From: Apoda limacodes
Lineage: Eukaryota > Arthropoda > Insecta > Lepidoptera > Limacodidae
Direction of reading: 5' to 3'
Length of the DNA: 64,000 nt
Assembly: GCA_946406115.1 (NCBI GenBank)
Contig: OX291550.1
Location: forward strand, 20,374,722-20,438,721
The number at the start of each line of letters is the position of its first letter. Position 1 is the first letter of the stretch. Shown in pieces: positions 35,901-45,419 of the stretch. Both the position numbers and the translations under genes were made by a program. The notes below the pieces were generated by a model. It worked only from the letters and a program-made list of their open reading frames with translations. It was not told the origin of the DNA and did no database searches.

Positions 35901-36430
35901 AGTTTGCATTTTCAGAACTCAGAGAAAGAGATTCAACTTTATTAGAAAGGCGAATGATGAAAAGGGATACTTATCCACCAGCAGGTTCATCAGCAGGAAC
36001 ACCACGTGATCGACGAAGATTTGTTTTTGAAAATGACGAATTACCGCAATGTTCGGTACACAAGAACAGAAATAGGATAAATTTGAATTCTGCCTCTTTA
36101 AAAGATTTATCGACGTCCACACTGTATGGTTTTCCTGCAGCTCCACGTCCTACAGCGTGCGATAATTACTTCGAAGAATATAAAGATGTTCCACAAAGTG
36201 CAAACACTTTAAGTGGTCTTAGAAGTGCTTCAATATTCCAGTCACAAGTATCGGTTGCAAGTGGTCGGTTTTTAGATACGTCTGCTGTTGAGCCACCACC
36301 ACCGTCTCGCGACGAAGAACTGGTAACGTTTGGGGTCACGTCTAGGGGAGTTGCTGTTGGTGACGACCATATCTCTCGCTATGATCGCGCTGTTGGTAAT
36401 GACCCTTATCGAAGGACGACACCAGTTTGA
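23822..36430 (+). CDS. stg1: Stargazin-like TARP / calcium channel gamma subunit (gene span, 5 coding exons)
   Basis: Joined exons 23822-23928, 25517-25755, 29368-29460, 32196-32336 and 35637-36430 give an uninterrupted 457-residue protein; starting at the ATG 25506 instead gives 425 residues. Family role: an auxiliary membrane protein of the claudin/PMP22 superfamily that escorts and gates ionotropic glutamate (AMPA-type) receptors and is related to calcium channel gamma subunits. In the 425-residue numbering, membrane segments lie near 19-43, 123-143, 149-172 and 203-227. The first loop has W47, sequon N60-G-T, GLWRIC (75-80) and C91. The cytoplasmic tail of about 198 residues ends RRTTPV, the class I PDZ ligand of vertebrate stargazin. 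Introns beyond exon 1 are all phase 1. Family assignment is strong; the choice of stg1 over a paralogue is inference. Confidence 0.9.
25028..25155. mobile_element. Short fold-back / MITE-like element
   Basis: The left end 'ccttaagccacgtttccacc' followed by 'tgcaagaa' and the right end 'ttcttgcaggtggaaacg' followed by 'cagcctaagg' are inverted copies (about 24 of 28 positions). They enclose about 70 bp. 'CGTTTCCACC' ends are typical of small insect fold-back elements. It lies just upstream of the TARP exon at 25506, within the intron if the exon at 23805 is used. Confidence 0.65.
25506..25755 (+). CDS. stg1: TARP gene exon: TM1 and first half of loop 1
   Basis: Encodes the first membrane segment (ACLWLLTPLSAGTAVVAVLV), then NNWL, sequon NGT and SGLWRIC, the hallmark of claudin/TARP loop 1. 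ATG 25506 is the first methionine after an in-frame TAA at 25491. Alternatively the exon begins at 25517 after ATTCCAG. The donor AGAAC|GTAAGT is at 25756, phase 1, splitting a proline codon completed by the exon at 29368. The overlapping antisense frame is a shadow. Confidence 0.9.
26460..26690. repeat. GC-richer block, possible repeat, unidentified
   Basis: Contains 'tacgcggctgcggtcc', 'acaatgcatcgtgcagg', 'aaatgcattgtgcttgcag' and 'taccgcaccgcactcggccc'. The mirrored TGCGGT/ACCGCA and GCATTGTGC-like pieces suggest a small inverted-repeat DNA element. Both strands have short open frames without recognisable domains. I cannot name it. Confidence 0.3.
26810..26951 (+). repeat. Dispersed repeat, family D, copy 2
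   Basis: 'tgacaggtggtgagcctgtc', 'gccacaaaactgcgtc' and 'gtgtatctggactaaggtgc' match 11864-11933. Confidence 0.5.
27276..27515 (+). repeat. Minisatellite, six units with CRE-like core
   Basis: Six units of about 35-45 bp share 'tataagtgagggctcattgg' and 'attggaaatgacgtc'. They start near 27276, 27317, 27359, 27390, 27436 and 27478. The early units carry TGACGTC(A/T), the palindrome bound by CREB/ATF-type bZIP factors; later units decay to TGACGTT, TGACATT and AGAACGTT. It lies in an intron of the TARP gene. The repeat is directly visible; any enhancer role is inference. Confidence 0.85.
29368..29460 (+). CDS. stg1: TARP gene exon: second half of loop 1
   Basis: 93 bp, phase 1 to phase 1, with acceptor TTTTACAG and donor CAT|GTAAGT. 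It encodes GSTVFRCLDIPYF, then a stretch containing DPSDSTNAIP. The cysteine pairs with that of GLWRIC in claudin-fold proteins. The longer open frame overlapping this exon (29326-29559) is in a different frame and is not real. Confidence 0.9.
29461..32195 (+). other. TARP intron (loop exon to TM2 exon)
   Basis: A GT-AG intron, GTAAGT to ATTCCAG. It is largely occupied by an antisense 5'-truncated LINE (29965-31434); the remaining flanks are AT-rich and empty. Confidence 0.75.
29965..31434 (-). mobile_element. Jockey/CR1-type LINE, 5'-truncated, antisense in TARP intron
   Basis: The main frame (31362 down to 29965, 465 codons) reads YRPGRSTTDLV, then CCDLSRAFDT (motif A), GVPQGSCLSNTLFSILLNDL (motif B), FMYADDVV (motif C, YADD) and the thumb. 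The C-terminus has YVIGPAVYNRLQ...WLLQ, as in jockey-superfamily elements. Upstream, another frame at about 31370-31434 still reads VVPIYKGKGSKA and YRPISIV, so one frameshift separates the RT fingers. The endonuclease and ORF1 are missing. The 3' part is AAT/TAA-rich and the last roughly 35 codons are low-complexity. It is probably inactive, but the RT core is unusually intact. Confidence 0.85.
32196..32336 (+). CDS. stg1: TARP gene exon: TM2 and start of TM3
   Basis: 141 bp, phase 1 to phase 1, after acceptor ATTCCAG. With the carried base it reads Y, then VVTRSATPLLLAVLTQVFG, CCVLGHCVKGRR and LYTFIAGVLFIVSG, covering TM2 and most of TM3. The exon ends TTTCAG and is followed by GCAAGT, a GC donor. 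Joining to 35637 restores SGLIMLTGI without a gap. Confidence 0.9.
32337..32342 (+). other. Non-canonical GC splice donor
   Basis: The exon-intron boundary reads CAG|GCAAGT, the strong consensus of GC-AG introns. No GT within the next few bases keeps both the frame and the conserved VSGLI sequence. The acceptor is TTTCAG at 35636. Confidence 0.8.
32440..32690. repeat. Dispersed repeat fragment
   Basis: Ends with 'aaacaaacacacacaatcac' and 'tttcacatttattagtatgg', a terminal motif common to lepidopteran non-autonomous elements (compare 35140-35180). Frames on both strands (70 and 99 codons) have no recognisable domain and are probably repeat-derived. It lies in the last TARP intron. Confidence 0.4.
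33440..33735 (+). repeat. 5S-rRNA-headed SINE (SINE3-like)
   Basis: The head 'aaagttaagcatcgtcgg', 'acgtgatcagttcccg' and 'aatgagtaaccgcg' aligns with the internal promoter of animal 5S rRNA ('GAAGTTAAGCA...TCGGGC', 'GGTCAGTA', 'GATGGGTGACCGC'). The body ('agtggccactagcttgacaa', 'ccaattagcactgggtcagc', 'tggtggactatggcctaag') recurs without the head at 10128-10290. A 5S-derived pol III promoter driving a SINE is inferred. Confidence 0.65.
33769..33950. mobile_element. MITE-like element with inverted ends, copy 2
   Basis: 'caaccggctccataaagatg' with 'cagtaaaaatg' at the left, 'catttttagtgcatcttttt' with 'gaagccggttttt' at the right. Same family as 17851-18076; here the inverted ends are clearer. 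It lies in the last TARP intron. Confidence 0.65.
34330..34545 (-). repeat. Dispersed repeat, family B, copy 2 (inverted)
   Basis: Reverse complement of 2085-2312: 'ttactattgatgtgacaata', 'tttcaaagtacggccagtat', 'ctttacaacaatagtacc' and 'aaccaacagaccgtaagg'. Confidence 0.6.
34740..35500 (+). repeat. Dispersed repeat, family A, two adjacent copies
   Basis: 34860-35060 and 35190-35460 carry the family A blocks: 'gttatagttactccttcggg', 'ggttatagctattcccgcag', 'tttttcaggataaaagctat' and 'gttcagcggtttaagcgtg'. They are non-coding and sit just upstream of the last TARP exon. Confidence 0.6.
35637..36430 (+). CDS. stg1: TARP gene last exon: TM3 end, TM4, cytoplasmic tail
   Basis: Acceptor TTTGGTTTCAG. 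It encodes LIMLTGIVMYISVF (end of TM3), loop 2 with RMSYSYGYSF, TM4 (SGFVAVELAGTSAIFLFLQW) and a long polar tail rich in Ser, Arg and Pro. The tail ends DPYRRTTPV and TGA at 36428-36430. TTPV is the PDZ ligand that anchors TARPs to MAGUK scaffolds in vertebrates. The tail is longer than the membrane core's neighbours would require and may carry phosphorylation sites (RRR/S-rich). Confidence 0.92.
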
Positions 36431-36660
36431 TCCAAGGTTCAATTAACCTGTCCATTAAGCATATCGATGAAGTGATAAAATGACGATAATTATTAGTGTT
36501 TACAATCCAAACCAATGTATTGTCTTATATAAATTTTTTAAAGTGAACTGTGTGACGGATTATGAGAAAGTGATGTCGAATTTATAAACTTGTTAGGTAT
36601 ATCTAATGACGTTGTAAAAATTTTGATTGTTACATTTCCTTAAATAAACACTGCCATTTT
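36431..36660 (+). terminator. 3' UTR and polyadenylation signal of the TARP gene
   Basis: AT-rich sequence after the stop. AATAAA at 36643-36648 is the best polyadenylation signal. Cleavage is expected 10-30 bp further on; no transcript data support this. Confidence 0.55.
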
Positions 36661-36989
36661 TTATATTCATTCGTTTTTGGATAAATAAGATTTCAAAAGT
36701 AAAATTTAAAAAAACGATATAGTATTTGGATTCGGCCTAGTCAAGGTCCAAATAAAAAAGAAGTTAGAACGATAATCAAGTAAACTTAAAGTACCAACAA
36801 ATAGACACTGGTCAAGATGGAGTTGGGCTTGAGCCAAGAATCTTAAAAATTACCGAACAAGCGCCATCCACCGAAAATAGCCTAGTTACTTCTGTACATG
36901 GCCTTCCTTACGACAAATATAATTTGTTTATCTCAGGTATTTATAGTACAAAAGTTAACTAGACGGCGCCAGTAAGAAAACATAAATCT

Positions 36990-37240
36990 ATATATGTATA
37001 TAAAAGAGTTAACTGACTGTCTGACTAACTGACTGGAATATCAACGCACAGCACAAACTACTGGGCCTAGAGAGTTGAAATAGGTTTTTGTTGTAACGTA
37101 GGCGAGTATTGTAAATGTTTTGCAAAAATCATCACCTAAGGGAGTAAACTGGAGGTTGGAAGTGTGAATGGAATTCCGTCATTATTGTACCTAAATGCTT
37201 AAAATTTAATATTTGGGTAACAATAAAGACTAATGTGTTG
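36990..37240. repeat. Dispersed repeat fragment
   Basis: 'aactgactgtctgactaact', 'gactggaatatcaacgcaca' and 'ctgggcctagagagttgaaa' form a block I recognise as recurrent in lepidopteran genomes. No second copy was noted in the window. Confidence 0.4.
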
Positions 37241-37339
37241 AACTAATTTTGTGAAATTATCTTCTAGACGGCAAAATAGGGAATGAAAATTTATATGAGA
37301 ATTTCTATATTATTATAGGCAAAACCGTCAGCAGACAAA

Positions 37340-37620
37340 ATGTGTAATTTTTGAAGTGAAAACTTCTTTAGCGGCGTTGTGCACTTTTTTGGTATGGGTA
37401 AAAAATTATAAACTCGCGTCAGGTCACGTGTCCTAATCGTGGAAATTCGTAAGACGGAAACCGTAATGCCACGCCTATTATAATTTTTTGAAGTGAAAAC
37501 TTCTTTAGCGGCGCTGTGCACTTTTTTTGTGATGGGTAAAAACTGTTAAACTCGCGTCAGGTCACGTGTCCTGATCGAAAATGCGTAAGATGTCACTCGC
37601 GTTAGGACACGTGACCTTTA
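37340..37620 (+). repeat. Tandem repeat pair with CACGTG motifs
   Basis: 'tttttgaagtgaaaacttct', 'ttagcggcgttgtgcac' and 'aaactcgcgtcaggtcacgt' are repeated about 148 bp apart (37347 and 37482). A third partial 'ctcgcgttaggacacgtgac' follows. Each carries CACGTG or a one-off variant. Function unknown. Confidence 0.65.
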
Positions 37621-37759
37621 TTTACATTAGGTTAGTTTTTATTTTTAGTATATGGCGATTATGAGTAGTACAGGGAGGTTGGATATGGGATTTTAATTCT
37701 ATGACAGATTGAGATGTCAAATATACAACGTCAAAAAAGTAAATAAACAAAAGTTATTA

Positions 37760-37900
37760 TTTTTAATAAATAAACAGGATAAGTAGTGACGGGAAGTAAA
37801 TAGCGAGTATGTTTTCACTTCTGCCGGCACTCCCGGAGTGCAACCCATTTTTTTAAAACCCCACGTGGACGCAGTCGCGGGCAGAAGCTGGTCTTATATA
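37760..37900 (+). repeat. Non-autonomous element tail
   Basis: 'cacgtggacgcagtcgcggg' followed by 'cagaagctggtctta' is the '...cgcgggcagaagctagt' type end of common lepidopteran repeats. Only the end is recognisable. Confidence 0.4.
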
Positions 37901-38302
37901 AACAAAACAAATATAAGACATCAACAAAAATGTAGGTACTATTATTTTAAGCATAGACATATAGAATAAACATATAACTATGCCATTAAAGCTTAACATT
38001 ATATTTCAATAAATATAATTTGTAATACTAATCGTATACTATAAGCTAATCGTCACATTGACGACGACTAACAGACATATGTCGAAATGTCTGTGAATAT
38101 AATCTTTATAAATATATAAATAAGTGGCTAGTAGTCAAAACTACAGGTTTTGAATCTTAATTATTTAAAATTCATTTTAAAATTATAGACAAGTTATATA
38201 GATGAAACAAATAGTGATATTTGAAGCTCAACTGCCAATAATTTTCATCTAACATTTTCACTAGCTTCAATTTAATATTTCACAAGTTCTGCAAAGTGAC
38301 CT

Positions 38303-39052
38303 TTGGACTCAAACACTATGGACTTTGGAAATCAACTAATTAAATTACAAGAAGCTATGGAGACCATAGGCAATAACTTTAACAAGGATATGGCATCATT
38401 TGAATCCCGTATCACTACAAAGTCCATAAGCAACACATCCACTGCACCGGAATTGTCCTCTTTATTATCAGAATTCAAGCTCTTCAAAGATATGATAAAG
38501 ATTTTACGCACTCAACTTGATTTGGTGGTCTGTGCTGTTGATGACATTGAAACCAGATCTAGGTCAAAAATACTGTTGTTTCATGGCATCAAGGAAGAAT
38601 TAAATGAAGTTTGCTTAGACAAAATCTCAAACCTAATAATAAATCAACTCAATATTGGCACTTTTACATCTAGTTGTATAACCAAATGTTATAGACTTGG
38701 AAACCCTAATCCTGATCGACCCCGACCTATCATGGTAAGACTTAAGGGTTACAATACAATATGGCGTAGTAAGACTCGGCTTAAGGGAACATCATCAACG
38801 ATAACAGAGTTTCTTACAAAATCCAACGACAGACTGTACGTTGAAACTCGAAAAAAAAATAAACATGCATCGCTGCTGGACTCAAGACGGTCGTATTGTT
38901 GTGTCACTGCCTAATAAATCGCGCCGGAAAATTAATTCTATGACGGAACTAAATAAAATTTTAAAAGATTGCCCTGAATTACATCGAATAGAAGACAAGG
39001 GGAACATAAGCCCGAAAACTCGGAAGCAAAAGGCCAAAAAGAACTCCAAATA
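38303..39052 (+). pseudogene. LINE ORF1 (gag-like), frameshifted
   Basis: The first 203 codons give a helical, heptad-like N-terminus (IKLQEAMETIGNNFNKDM), then VCAVDDIETRSRSKILLFHGI, the RRM-like domain of L1-type ORF1 proteins. Near 38850 a run of A residues shifts the frame, and the protein continues as MHRCWTQDGRIVVSLPNKS to 39050, ending in a lysine-rich tail (KTRKQKAKKNSK). The domain order and length match L1-type ORF1p; the frameshift is direct. Confidence 0.75.
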
Positions 39053-39713
39053 AAATGTTAATTCAAACATAGACCACGGTGCTTGTTTTTCTAGTGTCAT
39101 TCTCATGATAGCTTTGTTCTCGATTCTTCTACCATACTAAGATCACATAAAGACAAACACTTATTTAACGAAGGTAAATACAATATAATTTCTTTAGATA
39201 CATGTTAACAAACTTCTGTCAAATGTCAATATTTACTTCTTGTTTCTTTTTTTTTAATTTTTTTTTTGAATCCAGGACTAAAGCACTTTGGCCTCATGTC
39301 TTCAAGATCAGTTTCTAATTTTTATTAGTGTAATTTGTTATGAAAGTAAACGTAGGTACCCAGTTTTTGTATTCAATAATGTCAATAGATTTAAAATTAT
39401 TAGTTTAGTAAAAAGGGCAGTAAATGCAGAGCATAATAATATAAAATTTTAATGAATTTAAACAAATATAGCTTATATCTTTCGTCTAAGATACTGTTTC
39501 ATCTTTTTTTAATATTTTGTTATAATTCTCTTTTTTTTTTTTTTTTACCTAGCTAAATTAATAGTAGGTAGGTAGGTAAATATTTTCTACTCGCGGTTCG
39601 GGTTCCATTTTTACTTATTGTTTTAATTTTTTTTTTTATGTTTTGTTAGTGTTTTTGTAAATAGTATTTATTTTATTAATTTTATTAATATATACATATA
39701 TATTATTTTATTT

Positions 39714-40529
39714 ATGAGTGATAACGATTCAGTATCTAGTAGCAATGAATACTTCTCATGTTCAACAAGTAATACAAGTAGTGATAATGACTTATCAGAT
39801 TACATACTTTCCTCACGGCTATCTTCTACCTTTGAAAAACTTGCTGAAAATTTCAATGTCATACACATTAACGCCCAAAGTATTCCACGGCACCATTCGG
39901 ATATGCTTACGTCTTTGTCTAATGATATCATTCATGCCATCCTGATCTCAGAGTCATGGCTCAAACCATCTCTTCAATCAGCTTTCTATCCACTTCCTGG
40001 ATATCAACTAATTAGAAATGATCGCATAAATAAAGGTGGAGGTGGTGTGGCCATATATCTACGTAATAATATTCCTTTTAAGATTGTAAACAAATCACCA
40101 TCAGAATATACAGGTACCTCTGAGCATCTATTCCTGGAAATCTTTCTTAAGCACAGTAGAATTCTCCTAGGAATATTTTACAGCCCTTCTCTCACAGTTA
40201 ACTATTTTAACTCTTTTAAAAAGCTTCTAGAAGATTGTACGCCACTGTACGACAACACTATAATCATGGGTGATTTCAACACATGTCTCATCAAATCTGA
40301 TTACCGTTCTCAATACCTTTCATCTCTAGTATCATCCAAAAACCTTAATATACCACAATTAAAAGCCACCCATCATCCTCCAAACTCTTTACCCACTCTT
40401 CTTGACTCAATTATTGTCTCTAATCCTAATCTAATTCATGATTTTGGTCAAATCTCCGCTGACTGTTTTTCTTATCATGACCTTATTTTTCTCTCGTACA
40501 AAGTGAGACCTAAAAGAGACAAAACCTAA
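39714..40529 (+). pseudogene. LINE ORF2, endonuclease part
   Basis: An APE-type endonuclease: VIHINAQSI (catalytic N), ISESWL (catalytic E), GGGGVAIYLRN, GIFYSPS, IMGDFNTCL (D/N pair), LLDSIIV and the final SYHDLIF (catalytic D-H dyad region). It ends at a premature stop; the next frame resumes KRTILQRNINGI, so a one- or two-base indel near 40515 split ORF2. It nicks target DNA for target-primed reverse transcription in active relatives. Confidence 0.85.
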
Positions 40530-40539
40530 AAAGCGTACT

Positions 40540-42643
40540 ATTCTTCAGCGTAACATTAACGGAATCGATTTGCAACGTCTGAGTGATGAGGCTAACACAG
40601 TTAACTGGTCGGTTTTAAATGATGTTCACAATATTGACGACAGAGTTGAGAAGTTTAACTGTCTTTTGATCTCGTTATTTGATAAGCATGCTTCTTTGCG
40701 ACCTGTCAAAATCCGTCACCTACCAGCCCCATGGCTTACAGACGATATCAAAGTACTAATGGCTAAACGTGACCGTGCTAGAGCTAAATTTAAACTTAAC
40801 TCAACTGACTGCAACCTGGACCGCTATAAAAGTTTAAGAAATCTGTGTAATAGAGTGTGCAGGGATTCGAAACGACGTTATATTCACCGTTTTATTGATA
40901 ATTGTGATTCCTCTAATTTATGGAGATTCCTCAAGTCTTTGGGCATTGGCAAATCTTCAGACCATTCTTCTATTAATTATAATCTTGATTTACTTAATAA
41001 ACATTTTTCCTCTCCACCTCTCACAATGGATGACACAACTAAAAAGGAAACTTTAGCTCACGTCTCTGGTTTGCCGCGTCGTGACTTTAATGAATTTCAG
41101 TTCAAAATGGTCACTGGCCGTGATGTTGAGCGTGCGATACGCAGCTTAGGTAGTAAAGTAACTGCTAGCGACAATGTGAGCCTATTTATGATCCTTCCTA
41201 TTATTGATGTACTCCTTCCTCACATTACCAATCTTCTAAATCTCTCTCTTCTCACTAACAGTTTTCCCGATAGTTGGAAGAAAGCTTTCATTATCACTCT
41301 ACCCAAAATTCCTAATCCTTCTACTCTTTCTCAATATCGTCCTATATGTATACTACCTTTACTTTCTAAAGTGCTTGAGCGATTAGTGCATGAACAACTG
41401 AGTCAAATTCTTCTCTCAAATAACCTTCTCTGCCCTTTTCAATCAGGTTTTCGCCCAGGTCACAGTACTGTCAGCACCTTGCGGAAAATAACAGAGGATG
41501 TGAGGCATAACATGGAAAATCAGCGTGTTACTGTGTTAACTCTGCTCGACTTCAGCAATGCTTTTAATACTGTTGACTTTGATTTACTACTCTGCGTATT
41601 ACGTTCCCTTATCTCCGGCAGTGACCATGTGGTTTAAACCCTATTTATATGATCGCCAACAATCCATACGCACTGACTCTGGCTCCTCAGATTGGTGTTT
41701 TGTGCGTGCTGGTGTTCCACAAGGAGGAGTTCTGTCGCCTTTGCTGTTCTCTCTTTTTATAAATTCATTGACGATTCGACTTACTTCACAATTTCACTTA
41801 TATGCTGATGATCTCCAATTATATACAGGTTCAACATTAGACCAAATTGACAATGCTATCAAAATCATTAATCATAACCTTGAAATTATATCAGATTGGG
41901 CAAAGTCCTTTGGACTGATTCTTAACCCCAGCAAATCCCAGGCTATAATAGTAGGCAGCAAACGTCAAATGGCCAACCTGGACATTGATAAAGTAGCACA
42001 GATTGCATACAATAGTGTACCAATTCCTTATGTTGAGGTAAAGAACCTCGGTATACAAATAGACAGCACAGGTAAATGCACTTAGTAAAAAATTTTTTGC
42101 TTCATTACACTCACTCAAACGTCTGCAAATTTTTTACCATTCCAAATTAAAGTTATGCTGGCGCAGTCTTTGCTGCTTCCTCTTCTCGATTACTCGGACG
42201 TAAGCTATCTTGTCCTTACAGAGGAGCTACTCGACAAACTTGATCGTCTCCAAAATTTATGTATCCGATTTATTTTCGGATTACGAAAATATGATCACAT
42301 TTCCGAGTTTCGTGCTCAACTTTAGTGGCTCCCAATTGGACTTCGCAGGAATACTCATATTCTTACCCTTTTGTATAACGTCCTTCACAATCCATCTGCA
42401 CCCCATTACCTTAAAAGACTGTTTAATTTTTGATATAATTCGTCACAAAGTATGTCACTAAGATCTAAGGTAGAACGAACACTCACCATACCGTCACACT
42501 CCACCACTTTTTATGGAAAATCGTTTGCTGTAAAAGCAGCATTACTGTGGAACAATTTACCATCGGATATTCGTTTGTCATCGTCTATTAACATTTTTAA
42601 AACCAAACTGAAATCCTTTTTTCTCGAATCATTGCCAACTTGA
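40540..42643 (+). pseudogene. LINE ORF2, reverse transcriptase part, broken
   Basis: The fingers are represented by PKIPNPSTLSQYRPICILPL, then FRPGHST and LLDFSNAFNTVD (motif A). A frameshift near 41610 leads to GVPQGGVLSPLLFSLFINSL (motif B) and LYADDLQLY (motif C). After stops at 42083 and 42322 the C-terminal region resumes in pieces (LLPLLDYSDVSYL..., AALLWNNLPSDIR...) to 42643. Conserved RT residues are present, but the reading frame is not. Confidence 0.85.
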
Positions 42644-42924
42644 TGATATGATCACAACTCTTTAACTACCAATTTTTACTCATATTTGTATGTATATGAT
42701 ATTATATGTTGTTATAAATATTTATAAAATAATTATATATGTATCTTTATTTAGTTTATTTCATATGATGTATTATTATTTACTTTTTATTATGACTACC
42801 TACATAAATTTAATTTAATTAAGCTTTCGGAAACTCCCTAAGGTTGGCTGGAATGGCATTATGCGATAAGTCCGCCTTAGTGCATACAATTTTAAAGGTT
42901 AATACAATATTGTACAATAAGTGT

Positions 42925-42941
42925 TAAATAAATAAATAAAT
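42925..42941 (+). repeat. LINE 3' TAAA tail
   Basis: A short TAAA microsatellite right after the conserved 3' untranslated block marks the 3' end of the element. Confidence 0.6.
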
Positions 42942-43312
42942 TCTACTCGTATATTTTTATTTAATTAATAACACAGTAGTAGACATAAAATCGAACAGAT
43001 TTTAAATCGCAGAAAAGAGTAAGAATAGTAAAAACAAGGCAGAGCTTTACCAGCAACATTTAAAAATCACAAAAGAATCACTCTTTTTCAGTAACTCCCA
43101 AAACCCTTCTTTTAAACTGACGAGTATAGGTCAATAACTAACGATACAGCGTATAAAAAAATAAAATCCAAATGGAACAATATACATGCATACACAACAT
43201 TACGCCTGTTTCCTTGGTATGATCCTATCACATTTCTTTAGCTTCATATACATGCTAAATGCTTACATACACTTTCACCAGTTCTCTTGACCTCACCATT
43301 TTTTTAAAATGG

Positions 43313-43990
43313 ACTTAATTTAATCGAGATAAATTCGGCGACGTCCGCCTCTACCAACCTTTTCAATTAATTTCGCCTCATAAATAAATTTTTTCGTGCA
43401 TCGTCTTTCAATCATCCTATCAACATGCTCAAACCACCTTAACATACCCTTCCCAATGATTTAACCACACTTTCTATCATTTTGTCATTTAGGGTCAAGC
43501 CACACATACTTTTCAATGCTCTCATTTCGACAATATCAATTTAACTTTCCTGCTTCGTTAGCCATATCCAACATTTACTTCCATACATCAATGTTGGAAC
43601 ACCCTCATGACCCACTTTTTTTGTACCCCTCATGAACAGCTAAACGCGCATTTTCAGACAGTTTTTGACAGTTCATAAAGGAGTGCAGCGCCCTATTCAC
43701 CTGATTTTCCGCGTTCAATTGTCCTTTAATATCATCCCACATTCTACCTCTCCTGTGGACCAAATCCTAAGTATACCAACTCTCGCACTTGTTTCACTTT
43801 CTTTCCTTTCACTATAACGTTGCATTCTGTAAAAGTTTTATTCCTTTGAGAAACCATAAGTTTCGTATTATTTACGTTAACGTTTATTCCATTCCTTTTT
43901 GCTGGTTCAAACTTCTCTGCTGTCGATGCAAGAATGACCTGGTCATAGACATACAGGAAGCACTTAGCAATTCACTCATTCTTAAACTTA
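43313..43990 (-). pseudogene. RTE-like reverse transcriptase remnant
   Basis: Read on the - strand from 43990: VYDQVILASTAEKFE (decayed YADD region), VNVNNTKLMV, VKGKKVKQVRELVYLG, then VPTLMYGSKCWIW and, lower down, ALKSMCGLTLNDKM. This order is typical of the C-terminal RT region of RTE-type or similar endonuclease-reverse transcriptase repeats of Lepidoptera. Multiple stops and frameshifts; only the 3' third remains. Confidence 0.7.
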
Positions 43991-45177
43991 ATTATTTTTC
44001 TTTTTAATTATTTTAAGACAATTTTGCACGAATACATTGAACACCTCAGGTGACACATCTTTGTCTTACACTTTTTTCGTAGTTTAACCAATCTGTGTGT
44101 GACTTATCCAGACATAAGCATGAAATCCCGATAAAGAGATTTCAGTGCTCGTATCAAATTGATGCTCTCACGGACAATGCCGACCACAACTCATTGCTCA
44201 CCACTCTGTCGATAGGCATTCCACGAAAGCACAGTAAACTTTTTGACTTTGTGCCAAACAATTTTCTACTAATGCTAACCTGTTTTTTAAATCTTGCTTG
44301 CACATTCTATATTCTTCCGTTCATAGAAATCGAAGTAAAAATAGAAGGTTTTTTAAGACTAATATTTTTTATTAAATTATGTGTATTTTTAAATTTTTAG
44401 TTGGTATTATAATGTATGCAAAATTCAAGGCGGTCAGTAAGTGCAGCTACCATAATCGTTGTAGCTACAAGAACGTGGGCTCAGAAGACTTTTAATATTT
44501 TTTTCAGACATGTTGACTGGCATTCACAGATTAAGAAAAAATGGTACTAGGTTTGTGGTTTGTTGTTTGAGCATTTGAGGATTTAAATAAAGTTTGTTGA
44601 ATGGAGCATTAAAGAATAGGGGGAATTTTAATTCAAAAATTATGATACCGTGACTTTTACTATGTTTACGATGTCCAAAGTGCGGACTCTAATATTAGGC
44701 ATAAATCGATCAAACGTCATTAGAATTAACAATAAGTCGTTGTCAATACCAGTAAAAATCCAAGGTCTGTGGTCAATACCAAAAAGCTCATATATGAATG
44801 TCACTTCATATATAAGGTTCTTGGTCATTACCTACCTTAAAAAAAAGAATGTATTAAAAAAATTAAAAAGTTTTTAAACAAAATGACACCCTTATAACCC
44901 GATAAAGTGACGTTGACGTATTTCATTATTTTTATTTTAGTCGGGGTACATATTCATTTGAACATTCTATCAACGCCCATAGAGTACCCAGTATTGTCTA
45001 CGTTTGGAGTGTAAAAACGCATAGCACGTTATCAGGGAGAAATTCTTATTTTTGTTCTGGTTTAGCACGGTGTTTGCAAAAATCTACCCTTAGTGGTATA
45101 AAATCGAATCCCAATCGACAAAAATATAGGGTAACATGCGTACAATAGGTTCTGCTTTAGAATTGTCCTGCGGAACC
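43991..45177. other. No gene seen
   Basis: AT-rich intergenic sequence between the converging genes. Short frames only. Confidence 0.4.
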
Positions 45178-45241
45178 GATTGTGTGTGTATCAATCACAA
45201 AACGACGACGCGTTTTTCTAGTGATTGATACATACACAATC
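45178..45241. repeat. Short near-perfect hairpin
   Basis: Arms 45178-45198 and 45221-45241 pair at 20 of 21 positions around a 22-base spacer containing 'aacgacgacgcg'. Size and shape resemble a small fold-back or a precursor hairpin. No family recognised. Confidence 0.7.
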
Positions 45242-45419
45242 AGTATCTTAAAAACTACTGAAACAATTCTATTGCAACTTGAACTGCTCCCTTGAAATAA
45301 AAAACAATTATCAAAATCCGATCAGTTCCTAAGAAATACGTGGACAAATCTACGAACATACAAAAATAAATACATTATGAAATGTAGCACATTTGTTTAG
45401 AAGTCTAGATAGACTGACA

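Larger units (their letters stand above)
38303..42942 (+). mobile_element. Two-ORF jockey/CR1-type LINE, near full length, frameshifted
   Basis: In order: ORF1 (coiled coil plus nucleic-acid-binding domain), a 660-bp spacer, an endonuclease, reverse transcriptase and a 3' untranslated end with 'gcgataagtccgccttagtg', terminated by TAAA repeats at 42925-42941. It lies between the two convergent host genes. Frameshifts at about 38855, 40515 and 41610 and stops after 42083 make it inactive. Related 3' fragments occur at 56040-56745 and 61140-61515. The exact 5' end is not defined, and no target-site duplication was found by eye. Confidence 0.85.

Noticed and set aside
37600..37650. TTAGGTTAG, resembling the insect telomere repeat
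   Set aside because: Fewer than two full units; not a telomeric array.
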